DNA of 8,101 nt from an uncultured Eubacteriales bacterium (GCA_900547975.1 URIX01000060.1:1-8101), one strand, 5' to 3'; shown: positions 1 through 6,507, counted from the stretch's first letter. The notes: generated by a model not told the origin, from the sequence alone. Numbers and translations are program-made.

Positions 1-2
1 CA

Positions 3-30
3 ATTATTCATTATTAATTATTCATTATTA
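3..30. repeat. Tandem 14-bp AT-rich repeat, two copies
   Basis: The 14-mer ATTATTCATTATTA occurs twice head to tail, at 3-16 and 17-30, with no mismatch. The second copy contains the whiA stop codon (28-30). It may continue left of the window. The role is unknown; AT-rich tandem repeats of this kind can arise by slippage or belong to a dispersed intergenic repeat. Confidence 0.8.
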
Positions 31-981
31 ATTCAATCCGGCCAACTCGACAATCTTTCTCAGCCTGTGATTAAGGCAACTCTTGCTTACGCCCAAAATC
101 TCTGCAAGTTCACTGAGCGAGGCTTCGGGGTGGTCTGCCCTTGCGTCCGCCGTTTCTTTGAGTTGGGCGGGAAGCGAATCGAACATATCCTTGTTTCTCA
201 ACTCTCCTATCGCAAGCAAATGTTTGCTCGCCGCCGTAAACGTCTTGTCGAGATTTGCCGTTTCGCAGATTATCACGCGGTTGAGGCTGTTTGCCGTTTC
301 CCTTTCGTCGATTATCGACCTAAGTTTCAGCACGCAATCGGCAAGGTCGAGAGTGGCAAGCGCTTTGACGATTTCGTCTTTGTCCTTGACGTACACGAGT
401 TTGTGTTCCCCTCTGTCGCTCATACGCGTGTTTATGCGAAGGTCGCTCAAAAGTTCCATCACGTCGTCGGCAAACAAGTCGTCGTCGAGTTGAAGTTCGA
501 AGTGATAGCCGTCCCTCTTTTCGCTTTGGTCGGACGTAGAGGGAACGTACACGCTTCCGCAACCGAGGAAAAGTCCTTTGAAATACGCAACTTTCGTCGC
601 AATCGTCGTCACCACGTCTTGCGGTATGCCCTCGACGAATGCAAGATACTCGTCCACGTTGATTTTCATAAGTCCGAAATCCTCGATAGCCTGCTTTGAA
701 AATCCGCTCGGCACTTGAACCGAACACGCTTCCGCACCCGTTTTGGTCTTGTCGAGCGACAACTCGAATTCTGCGGGATACAAGGTTTTGAGCAGTTCAA
801 CCACCTTCAAACCCTCGTCGTAGTCGGCAAGCCAAAAGCAGAGATTGTATCTCTTTTTTGCAATCTCTATGCTCCCGCACGACTTTGCGAGCGCACTCAA
901 AAACGCCACGATTTCTTCACGTTTTTTAGGCAATACGCCAAGCAATTCTTCTCTTGCGCTGTCCTTGAAACTTTTTTGCAT
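28..981 (-). CDS. whiA: DNA-binding protein WhiA (sporulation/cell-division regulator family)
   Basis: The product is 317 residues, close to the usual length of Firmicutes WhiA. The family joins an N-terminal LAGLIDADG-homing-endonuclease-like domain, without nuclease activity, to a C-terminal helix-turn-helix. Here the second LAGLIDADG-like segment is visible at about residues 131-147 (YFKGLFLGCGSVYVP). The conserved linker follows at about 231-282 (NSLNRVIICETANLDKT, then LPAQLKETADAR), and the HTH at about 287-312 (SLSELAEILGVSKSCLNHRL). In Streptomyces WhiA activates sporulation genes; in Bacillus it influences cell division and chromosome segregation. The ATG at 981 is supported by an AAAGGAA Shine-Dalgarno site a few bases upstream. 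It is the last gene of the minus-strand cluster, 142 bases after the PHP gene. No convincing promoter of its own was seen, so read-through from the PHP promoter is possible. The identity is secure. Confidence 0.96.
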   Translation of the reverse strand: MQKSFKDSAREELLGVLPKKREEIVAFLSALAKSCGSIEIAKKRYNLCFWLADYDEGLKVVELLKTLYPAEFELSLDKTKTGAEACSVQVPSGFSKQAIEDFGLMKINVDEYLAFVEGIPQDVVTTIATKVAYFKGLFLGCGSVYVPSTSDQSEKRDGYHFELQLDDDLFADDVMELLSDLRINTRMSDRGEHKLVYVKDKDEIVKALATLDLADCVLKLRSIIDERETANSLNRVIICETANLDKTFTAASKHLLAIGELRNKDMFDSLPAQLKETADARADHPEASLSELAEILGVSKSCLNHRLRKIVELAGLN

Positions 982-1123
982 ATCTATTCCTTTTGCCGTT
1001 ATCCTTTATTTTTCCTTACGATTCTCGCTTCTTGAAAACCGCCTGCTCAGTCGTTTTTGCAAAATCGATTTTCAGGCGACTTTGCATATCTTTTCAAACC
1101 GTTTATTTATGCCGTTTTGCGTT
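982..1123 (-). other. PHP-whiA spacer with several inverted repeats
   Basis: No gene is seen here. A hairpin TTTTGCG / CGCAAAA (1115-1121 with 1129-1135) straddles the PHP stop codon but has no U-tract on the minus strand, so it is a poor terminator for PHP. A perfect 12-bp palindrome AAAATCGATTTT lies at 1061-1072. CGCCTG (1040-1045) can pair with CAGGCG (1073-1078), and AGTCG (1049-1053) with CGACT (1077-1081); the two stems overlap and so compete. They could be an RNA switch in the whiA leader or chance. Confidence 0.35.
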
Positions 1124-1888
1124 TTATTCGCAAAAACTCTTTTTGTCCTTAAACGTCGGCTTTCTCCCGTCTATGCCGAACACCCTTTCTCTCGGCAAAT
1201 CGTATTTTTCGATAAAAGCCGCGATTTTGTCCATTTTTCCGAGTTTTTTCGCGTCGTGAGCGTCCGTGCCGACAATGAAGTTTACGCCGCTTTCCACAAG
1301 AGTGGCAACCGACCTTTCGAGTGCGTCCAGATGCTTTTCGTTGAGTTCGATATATACGCCTTGCTTTTTTGCTTCCTCGCACACTCTTTCAACGTCCACA
1401 AGTGCGCGGTGATTGAGGTGTGCAACGCAATCTATCGGAAATTTGCGCATTGCCTCGATGTACGCCGCCGTGTTGACCTCGACGAGTTCTTTTCTCTTTT
1501 CGAGTCCGCAAAATCCGTTCTTAAAGAGCCACGCCCTCGCATATCCGCCGCGCTTTTCGCCCTTAAACCCGATGTAGCGATGAAAGCCTATGGCAAGCAC
1601 GTCGCACTCCCTTATGACGTCGCTCGGCACGTCTATGTCCCCTTGCGGATTGACAAGATTCGCCTCTATTCCGCAAAGCACTTTCACGGGCAAATCGAGC
1701 GATTGCGCTTCTTCCTTTTGCTTTTCGAACTTGCGCCTCGTCATATGAAAAATCGTGCTTGCAAAACTATGGTCCGTCACGGCGATTTCGCGTATGCCGA
1801 GCAAAAAGGCAGCCGTCGCTTGTCGTTTGAGCGTCGCCCGTCCGTCGCTTGCATATGTGTGGGTGTGATAGTCGCCGTAAATTTTCAT
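1124..1888 (-). CDS. PHP-domain metal-dependent phosphoesterase
   Basis: The product is 254 residues of the PHP (polymerase and histidinol phosphatase) superfamily, resembling the YcdX-like stand-alone phosphatases. The full set of metal-ligand motifs is visible: YHTHTYASDG (H8, H10, D15), TDH (D39, H40), GIE (E75), GFH (H103), AHLNH (H157, H160) and TDAH (D209, H211). These normally hold a trinuclear metal centre, so it should be an active phosphoesterase; the substrate is unknown. The start was set at the ATG at 1888, not the longer frame from 1948. The core begins MKIYGDYHTH, a GAGG Shine-Dalgarno site lies 5 bases upstream, and the longer version would place its start inside the -10 box. 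In Firmicutes this gene commonly lies between murB and rapZ/yvcK/whiA, as it partly does here. The mRNA leader of about 50 bases is unusually structured. Confidence 0.9.
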   Translation of the reverse strand: MKIYGDYHTHTYASDGRATLKRQATAAFLLGIREIAVTDHSFASTIFHMTRRKFEKQKEEAQSLDLPVKVLCGIEANLVNPQGDIDVPSDVIRECDVLAIGFHRYIGFKGEKRGGYARAWLFKNGFCGLEKRKELVEVNTAAYIEAMRKFPIDCVAHLNHRALVDVERVCEEAKKQGVYIELNEKHLDALERSVATLVESGVNFIVGTDAHDAKKLGKMDKIAAFIEKYDLPRERVFGIDGRKPTFKDKKSFCE

Positions 1889-1908
1889 GTTTTCCTCGTG
1901 CGCATACG

Positions 1909-1930
1909 CATACATACACATAGCGCATAT
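1909..1930 (-). promoter_or_regulatory. Candidate operator shared with the arsR start region
   Basis: On the minus strand ATATGCGCTA (1921-1930) is followed after 4 bases by TATGTATG (1909-1916). The same two blocks, spaced by 5 bases, occur on the plus strand at 6553-6575 over the arsR -10 box and start codon. The site lies in the PHP leader, about 10-30 bases after the predicted transcription start, where a bound repressor would block transcription. That ArsR binds here is an inference. Confidence 0.4.
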
Positions 1931-1934
1931 GCGC
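1923..1934. repeat. Perfect 12-bp palindrome GCGCATATGCGC in the PHP leader
   Basis: GCGCATATGCGC is its own reverse complement. In the leader RNA, GCGCATA here could alternatively pair with TATGCGC just upstream of the PHP ribosome binding site, giving a stem of about 11 pairs with two G-U pairs. It could be a protein-binding dyad or an RNA element near the ribosome binding site. Confidence 0.6.
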
Positions 1935-1946
1935 AAACTTAATAGC

Positions 1947-1975
1947 ATTATACATTATAAAACTTTATTAATCAA
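1947..1975 (-). promoter_or_regulatory. Sigma-A type promoter of the PHP gene
   Basis: On the minus strand TTGATT (1970-1975) is followed by exactly 17 bases and a perfect TATAAT (1947-1952). A second TATAAT lies at 1954-1959, so there is a double -10 box 7 bases apart, although only the downstream one has good spacing. Transcription should start near 1940, giving a leader of about 52 bases. The same TTGATT-17-TATAAT arrangement precedes the phospholipase gene. Confidence 0.8.
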
Positions 1976-1976
1976 T

Positions 1977-2003
1977 ATAATTTTGCCACAAAATAATTTT
2001 GCC
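1977..2003. repeat. Direct repeat ATAATTTTGCC upstream of the PHP promoter
   Basis: ATAATTTTGCC occurs at 1977-1987 and 1993-2003, a 16-base period, immediately upstream of the -35 box. On the minus strand it reads GGCAAAATTAT twice. Position and periodicity fit an activator site or UP-like element, but the AT-rich context weakens the case. The rest of the murB-PHP spacer (2004-2149) shows no gene or clear terminator. Confidence 0.5.
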
Positions 2004-2149
2004 GCAAATTTGCACAAATCCGTCACGATTTTGTTTTAATTTATCCGCTTCCCTCGTTCCGCTTTTATAAAACTATAGCCGCTTCGTTTATTGCTTTTGC
2101 AATTCGTTTTTCCAATAAAAAATTTCAATTCTATAAATCGTTGCATTCG

Positions 2150-3049
2150 TCATTCGATTGTGACAAATTCTTCTTCAAGCAGTATGCCGAACTTTGCAAA
2201 GACTTCTTTTTTGCAAAGCGCGACGAGGGCAAGATAATCTTTCGCGCTCGCGCCACCCACGTTGACGATGAAATTCGCGTGCTTTTGCGACACTTGTGCG
2301 CCGCCGATTTTCACGCCTTTCAAGCCGCAATCGTCAATGAGTTTTCCGCTCGGAATTTTGCCGTTTTTGAACACGCTTCCGAGCGACGGCAAACTCGGCT
2401 GTTTGTCTTGCCTTTTTCTCAAAAACTCTCTTGCCTCGTTTATGGACTGCTCGGCACTCTTCTTTTCAAGTTTCAACTCGGCTTTCAGCACGATTCCGTC
2501 CACCCCTTTTCTATACGCAAGGTCTTTTGAATTTATGCTTATTTCTCGTATGTTGTTTTGTATGCGATTTTTGTCGCAATTTGCACAATCTAGGTTTAAT
2601 ATATCGATTTTTGTCACATAATCGCCGATTTGCGACGAAAACGCGCCTGCGTTCATTTTCAGCGCGCCGCCCAAAGTGCAAGGCACGCCGCTCAAAAATT
2701 CAAGACCGCCGAGTCCTCTTTTTCGTCCCTCGAACGTGATTTTGGCAACGCTTGCGCCGCCCTCGCAAACGACTTTTTCGCCCTCGAATTTCACGCCGCA
2801 AAGTCCTTTTAAGCACACCGAAACCTGTCTGCAATTCCCGTCGCAAACGAGCGTGTTCGAGCCGCTTCCGAGCATTGAAAAATCGACGTTTTCTGCCCTC
2901 AAAACGTCTATTAATTCAACCGCTTTTTCCACGCTTTGCGGATAGAAAACAAATGCCTGTCCGCCCCCTTTGAACGTCGAGATTTCCTTTGCGCTTTTCC
3001 ACGCGCCGTATACGCCCGTTTGGCTTTTTATATACTCTTTTATATCCAC
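2150..3049 (-). CDS. murB: UDP-N-acetylenolpyruvoylglucosamine reductase MurB
   Basis: MurB is the FAD-dependent enzyme that reduces UDP-GlcNAc-enolpyruvate to UDP-MurNAc with NADPH, the second committed step of cytosolic peptidoglycan precursor synthesis. The 299-residue length fits. Visible motifs are the FAD-binding LGSGSNTLV (60-68), GVPCTLGGALKMNAGAF (121-137), YR (179-180), GSVFKN with the presumed catalytic Ser225, the GLKG...GGAQVSQKHANFIVN block (242-263), and a C-terminal Glu cluster (292-294) where the other catalytic acid lies. The short form with GSVFKN suggests a type II MurB. The start is a GTG at 3049: an in-frame stop lies two codons upstream and no suitable ATG fits before the conserved core. 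No good Shine-Dalgarno site is seen; TATAGT lies 5 bases before the GTG. The gene is separated from uvrC by a terminator, so it needs its own promoter. Confidence 0.95.
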   Translation of the reverse strand: MDIKEYIKSQTGVYGAWKSAKEISTFKGGGQAFVFYPQSVEKAVELIDVLRAENVDFSMLGSGSNTLVCDGNCRQVSVCLKGLCGVKFEGEKVVCEGGASVAKITFEGRKRGLGGLEFLSGVPCTLGGALKMNAGAFSSQIGDYVTKIDILNLDCANCDKNRIQNNIREISINSKDLAYRKGVDGIVLKAELKLEKKSAEQSINEAREFLRKRQDKQPSLPSLGSVFKNGKIPSGKLIDDCGLKGVKIGGAQVSQKHANFIVNVGGASAKDYLALVALCKKEVFAKFGILLEEEFVTIE

Positions 3050-3073
3050 GATTCACTATATGAAAACGGCACG

Positions 3074-3099
3074 AAAAAAGACGATTTTCATCGCCTTTT
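3074..3099 (-). terminator. Intrinsic terminator after uvrC
   Basis: Read on the minus strand, AAAAGGCGAT and ATCGTCTTTT pair over 10 bases with a single G-U pair around a GAAA tetraloop, followed by a run of six T. In the plus direction the stem has an A-C mismatch, so it points in the uvrC direction. It separates uvrC from murB transcription. Confidence 0.88.
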
Positions 3100-3130
3100 A
3101 TCAAAGTTTTATTGTAAAAAATATGAGTTA

Positions 3131-5014
3131 TCAATCGACTTTCGAGTCGTTTTCGTTTTCTTGATTTATATCTTCGTTTATATCTTCGCTTATGCTTTCG
3201 TTCTTGTCTTCGGATTTGTTGAGAGCCTCGATTATCCTTTCCGCAATCGGATAGGAAACGCCGTCCACTTTTGCGATTTCTTCGGGCGTTTTGAGGCGCA
3301 TTTCCTCAACCGAACCGAACTCTTTTATCAGCCTTGCGCACAGAGTTTTTCCAACGCCTTGAATGGATTTCAACGCGCTTTCGCTCAAGTGTTTGCTTCG
3401 CAAATTGCGATGGAAAGTGATTGCAAAGCGATGCGCTTCGTCACGGATTCGCTGCAAAAGTTGAAGCGCGACGCTGTCTTTGGGCAATACGATAGAAGTT
3501 GTCGGCGCGCTCCCCAAAAACACTTCTTCTTCACGCTTTGCAAGCGACAAAATTTCGATGTCCTCTCTGCCAGTTTCCCTTTGCGCTTCCATTGCGTAGG
3601 CAAGTTGTCCCTTGCCGCCGTCAATGACCAAAAGGTCGGGTATTGACGAGAAACTTTCGTCCTCGCTCGTTGCGATTTCATTGAGTCTGCGTATAAGCAC
3701 TTCCTTCATACACGCAAAGTCGTTGTTGCCGGCAACCGTCTTGATTTTGAACTTTCGATAGTGCGATTTTTTAGGTTCGCCGCCCTCGAAAACCACCATA
3801 CTCGCAACTTTATCGGTGCCGGATATGTGCGAGATGTCGTAACATTCCATACGGTTTGGCAAGGTTTTGAGATTGAGCAGTTCGCCGAGTTGCTTCACCG
3901 CGCCTTGCGTGCGAAGCACCTTTCTTTCCTCTTGCGTGCCGTGTTTGGTCATAGCGTCGTATGCGTTCGAGTGTGCAAGTTCGAGGAGTTGTTTTCTCGC
4001 CCCCTGCTTTGGTTCTACCACTCTTACCGTGTGCGAGCAAAGCGAATTGACCGCCTTTTCAAGCGATTCTTGATCTTCGACGTTGTCGGTGACGATTTCG
4101 TCGCAAAGCGGCGCATTGTTCTGATAATACTGCAAAAGATAACTTGCAATGTCTTCGTCGCAAGAATCCACGATTACGTTTTCGCCACCCACGAGTTTGC
4201 CCGCGCGCACGACGAGCATATTGATTGCAGAGATTATGCCGTTCGTTTCAAACGCGAATATGTCGAGATTGAAGTCTTTGGGAAGCGCGCTGACCTGCTT
4301 GCGCACGAGTTTGTCCAAAAGCGCGAGTTTGTTGCGATAGTTCAGCGCAACCTCAAAGTTTTCTTCCTTTGCAAACTTCATCATCTTTTCGGTGAGCGTG
4401 CGCTCGACTTCCTTGTCGTTGCCCCTCAAAAAGTCGATGACCTTTTGCATTTCCGCCTTGTATTCTTGCACGCTGACCTTATGCGTGCAAGGCGCAAGGC
4501 ACCGTCCCAAGTGCATATTAAGACACGGGCGCGAGGGTTTGGACATATCCCGCTTGCACTCGCGAATGGGAAACGCCGTGTGAATGAGGTCGAATATGTC
4601 GCGGATATTGACCGATTGCATATACGGACCGAAATATTTTGCTCCGTCGTTTTTGAGTTTCCGAACAAGTTCGATGGTCGGATACGGCTCGCGCATATCG
4701 ATACGCAAAAACGGATACGCCTTATCGTCTTTCAAAAGTATGTTGTATCTCGGCGTATGCTTTTTGATGAGATTGTTTTCGGTCAGAAGCGCGTCAACCT
4801 CGCTCGCGCAGATTATATAGCGAAAATCGGCGACGTGATCGAGCATCGCCATAACCTTTGCCGTGCGGTTGGACAGATTGAAAAAGTACGAGCGAAGTCT
4901 GTTTTTGAGATTCTTCGCCTTGCCGACGTAGATAATCTCGCCTTGCTCGTCAAGCATCATATAAACGCCCGGATTGTCGGGTACGTCTTTTATTTTTGCC
5001 TTGAAATCAACCAT
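3131..5014 (-). CDS. uvrC: Excinuclease ABC subunit UvrC
   Basis: UvrC makes both incisions flanking a DNA lesion after UvrA/UvrB recognition. The 627-residue protein has every expected part. The GIY-YIG nuclease is at about 14-92 (GVY 16-18, YVG 29-31, R39, metal-binding E79 in TENN), for the 3' cut. The four-Cys cluster C153, C164, C172, C176 matches the known UvrC Fe-S ligands. The UVR (UvrB-binding) motif is at about 195-235. The RNase H-like nuclease has D393 (YDISHISG), D465 (VIDGGKGQ) and H528 (DEAHRFA), for the 5' cut. Tandem helix-hairpin-helix motifs at about 551-598 bind DNA. A GAGG site precedes the ATG at 5014. The C-terminal tail after residue 600 is acidic and low-complexity, with a repeated EDIN unit, and is not part of the conserved fold. 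No clear promoter was found upstream. Confidence 0.97.
   Translation of the reverse strand: MVDFKAKIKDVPDNPGVYMMLDEQGEIIYVGKAKNLKNRLRSYFFNLSNRTAKVMAMLDHVADFRYIICASEVDALLTENNLIKKHTPRYNILLKDDKAYPFLRIDMREPYPTIELVRKLKNDGAKYFGPYMQSVNIRDIFDLIHTAFPIRECKRDMSKPSRPCLNMHLGRCLAPCTHKVSVQEYKAEMQKVIDFLRGNDKEVERTLTEKMMKFAKEENFEVALNYRNKLALLDKLVRKQVSALPKDFNLDIFAFETNGIISAINMLVVRAGKLVGGENVIVDSCDEDIASYLLQYYQNNAPLCDEIVTDNVEDQESLEKAVNSLCSHTVRVVEPKQGARKQLLELAHSNAYDAMTKHGTQEERKVLRTQGAVKQLGELLNLKTLPNRMECYDISHISGTDKVASMVVFEGGEPKKSHYRKFKIKTVAGNNDFACMKEVLIRRLNEIATSEDESFSSIPDLLVIDGGKGQLAYAMEAQRETGREDIEILSLAKREEEVFLGSAPTTSIVLPKDSVALQLLQRIRDEAHRFAITFHRNLRSKHLSESALKSIQGVGKTLCARLIKEFGSVEEMRLKTPEEIAKVDGVSYPIAERIIEALNKSEDKNESISEDINEDINQENENDSKVD
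3165..3188. repeat. In-frame 12-bp tandem repeat in the uvrC tail
   Basis: TTTATATCTTCG occurs twice back to back (3165-3176, 3177-3188). In uvrC it encodes the tetrapeptide EDIN twice, in the acidic C-terminal tail. Being a multiple of three it keeps the frame; copy number may vary by slippage. Confidence 0.8.
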
Positions 5015-5037
5015 TTTTGCCTCTGTTTTATCGTTTT

Positions 5038-5194
5038 ACACGATTCGTGTTTTTTTGTCGATTTTTATAAAAACCGCTCATTTTCAACACTTTTCGTGTT
5101 TTGCTCTATATTTTTGCAAGTACAATATCGCCGTTATTTGCGGATTTAACCGCTTTTCGATACATTTTGTATTGATTTGAAACACGACTCGTGT
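5038..5194. repeat. Three ACACGA-N-TCGTGT dyads in the phospholipase-uvrC spacer
   Basis: Two perfect 13-bp dyads, ACACGATTCGTGT (5038-5050) and ACACGACTCGTGT (5182-5194), flank a degenerate copy, ACACTTTTCGTGT (5087-5099). All three are followed on the plus strand by T runs (7, 4 and 4 bases). The first lies 24 bases upstream of the uvrC start; the last overlaps the end of the phospholipase gene. They could be operators of a dimeric regulator upstream of uvrC, or terminator-like hairpins. The dyad centre is a single base, which favours a protein-binding site over an RNA hairpin. Confidence 0.65.
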
Positions 5195-5195
5195 T

Positions 5196-6233
5196 TTATG
5201 CGCACATCGCGGCAAAGTCGTTTTTCACGCCGTCTTTGAGCGTGCCTTTGGCGATATTGAGCGAAATTATTTGCTTGCATTTTCTCGCGCCTACAAAATC
5301 GCGCATAATTATGTTGACGCAATCGAAATAATCTTTGCCGTCGAGCGTCGAAATGAAACTCGTTGCGTTTTTATCGTGCGTACCCTCGTAGAACTTCGGA
5401 CCGATTATCGCAATCGGGTCGGTGAGTTGCATTTGCATAACGAACAATCCGCCCTCGCTTTGTCTGTACTTTTCGACGTAAGTCGGGATTGCCTTTTCGA
5501 GATACGTCTTTGACGGCTTTTTGTTGAGAGAACCGTCGTAGAATGATTGAAGCGAACTGCCTTTTCTCGTTCCGCCGTCGTTGTTCCTTTGGAACAGATA
5601 ATTCTTGGTCTTAATGAATCCCGAATTTTCGTTCGCTTTGGACTCGTTGCCCCAAAATACGATAACCTTGCCTCTTACGTCGCCGAGCGTCAACGTTTTT
5701 ACGAAATCGAGGTCGGATTGCGAGGTATCGTTTTCAACCATAAGTCCTGCAAGTTTTTCGCAAAGCACGCCGTCAACGCAATTCATAACAACGTCGCCGC
5801 CTTTGAAATGCTGAAAATCGAGAATGAGCGTTTCGCTCGGATTCGCTTGCAAAAACTCTTTTATGTCATCGACGATAGGTTCGAACAATTCGCCCGAAAT
5901 CGGACCGTGAAAGATGAACATAGAACCGTATTTATGCTGAACTCGTATATCGAAATATCTTGCGCCGCAAGCCATTTGTTCTTTTATGGTTTTGTCCTGC
6001 GTTTTTGCCGCCCACATCATATCTTGCGTGCCCGAATCGTGCGAGCCTGCAATAACGACGTTTGTCAAAAGAGCGTCGTCGCGGATATAACTCATCCACT
6101 TGCTCAAAAACTCGTCGGGATTCTGCTTGTCGATTGCCTTGCTCGCCACGCCCGCCATAGAGCCTGCGATCACGCCGATGCAAAGCACCGCGCACAACAA
6201 CGCAATCAACGCGATTTTGCCTTTCTTTTTCAT
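5196..6233 (-). CDS. Secreted phosphatidylinositol-specific phospholipase C X-domain protein
   Basis: The 345-residue product starts with a Sec signal peptide: MKKKGK, a hydrophobic stretch at about 8-28, and a probable cleavage near AGVASKA (27-33). There is no proper lipobox, so it is probably released rather than lipid-anchored. The mature part matches the PI-PLC X domain: IAGSHDSGT (H65, D66), ARYFDIRV (R92, D95, R97) and FIFHGPI (H109). These correspond to the two catalytic histidines and the Asp/Arg partners of the metal-independent bacterial enzymes that cleave phosphatidylinositol or GPI anchors into a cyclic inositol phosphate and diacylglycerol. LILDFQHF (136-143) is also family-like. 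The true substrate is not known; related proteins act on other phospholipids. A GAGGTGG ribosome site precedes the ATG at 6233. The gene has its own promoter and ends at an ACACGA dyad. Confidence 0.88.
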   Translation of the reverse strand: MKKKGKIALIALLCAVLCIGVIAGSMAGVASKAIDKQNPDEFLSKWMSYIRDDALLTNVVIAGSHDSGTQDMMWAAKTQDKTIKEQMACGARYFDIRVQHKYGSMFIFHGPISGELFEPIVDDIKEFLQANPSETLILDFQHFKGGDVVMNCVDGVLCEKLAGLMVENDTSQSDLDFVKTLTLGDVRGKVIVFWGNESKANENSGFIKTKNYLFQRNNDGGTRKGSSLQSFYDGSLNKKPSKTYLEKAIPTYVEKYRQSEGGLFVMQMQLTDPIAIIGPKFYEGTHDKNATSFISTLDGKDYFDCVNIIMRDFVGARKCKQIISLNIAKGTLKDGVKNDFAAMCA

Positions 6234-6250
6234 AAGTCCACCTCACGGAT

Positions 6251-6279
6251 ATTATACCTTTATTCGGAAGCAAAATCAA
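6251..6279 (-). promoter_or_regulatory. Sigma-A type promoter of the phospholipase gene
   Basis: On the minus strand TTGATT (6274-6279) is followed by 17 bases and a perfect TATAAT (6251-6256). Transcription would begin near 6244, giving a leader of only about 11 bases that holds the GAGGTGG ribosome binding site. It lies between the small membrane protein gene and the phospholipase gene. Confidence 0.8.
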
Positions 6280-6292
6280 TGGCAAAACTCAA

Positions 6293-6481
6293 TCAATTCA
6301 ACGTCTTGTTGCAAAAACAGTTGCTCGTGCTCGTCGTCGTGTCGGTATCCGTGCTATTCGTGAACGCGAGCGCTGCAAGTATGCCAATCATAACCGCCGT
6401 TTCCCGCCTCGAAAAATCGCCGTCGGATATAAAAACTATCATCACGATGAGCAAAAACAAATACCAGTTGTCTTCAAACAT
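6293..6481 (-). CDS. Small two-helix membrane protein (62 aa), family not recognised
   Basis: The product begins MFEDNWYLFLLIVMIVF. It has two short hydrophobic helices at about 7-18 and 28-41, joined by a charged turn (SDGDFSRRETA), and ends in a Thr/Ser/Asp-rich tail with two cysteines (CFC, 55-57). The start at 6481 was preferred over the longer frame from 6529 because AAAGAGGT, nearly a full Shine-Dalgarno consensus, lies 5 bases upstream. Codon choice (GAC, AAC, GGC, ACG, GCG) matches the neighbours. It is 59 bases upstream of the phospholipase gene on the same strand, which has its own promoter, and is divergent from arsR. The function is unknown. A competing plus-strand frame over the same bases was judged less likely. 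Confidence 0.68.
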   Translation of the reverse strand: MFEDNWYLFLLIVMIVFISDGDFSRRETAVMIGILAALAFTNSTDTDTTTSTSNCFCNKTLN

Positions 6482-6507
6482 ACTCGACCTCTTTGACTTT
6501 TTACCAC

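Noticed and set aside
845..1942. A 365-codon plus-strand open frame across the PHP gene and the start of whiA
   Set aside because: It is antisense to two well-supported genes and to the PHP promoter, and its translation has no protein-family features.
1889..1948. A 20-residue N-terminal extension of the PHP protein
   Set aside because: Its start codon would overlap the -10 box, and it encodes part of the palindromic leader. The internal ATG has a good ribosome binding site and begins at the conserved core.
3761..5149. A 462-codon plus-strand open frame across uvrC
   Set aside because: It lies antisense to a complete uvrC with all catalytic motifs, has no recognisable domain, and is a by-product of codon bias in the real gene.
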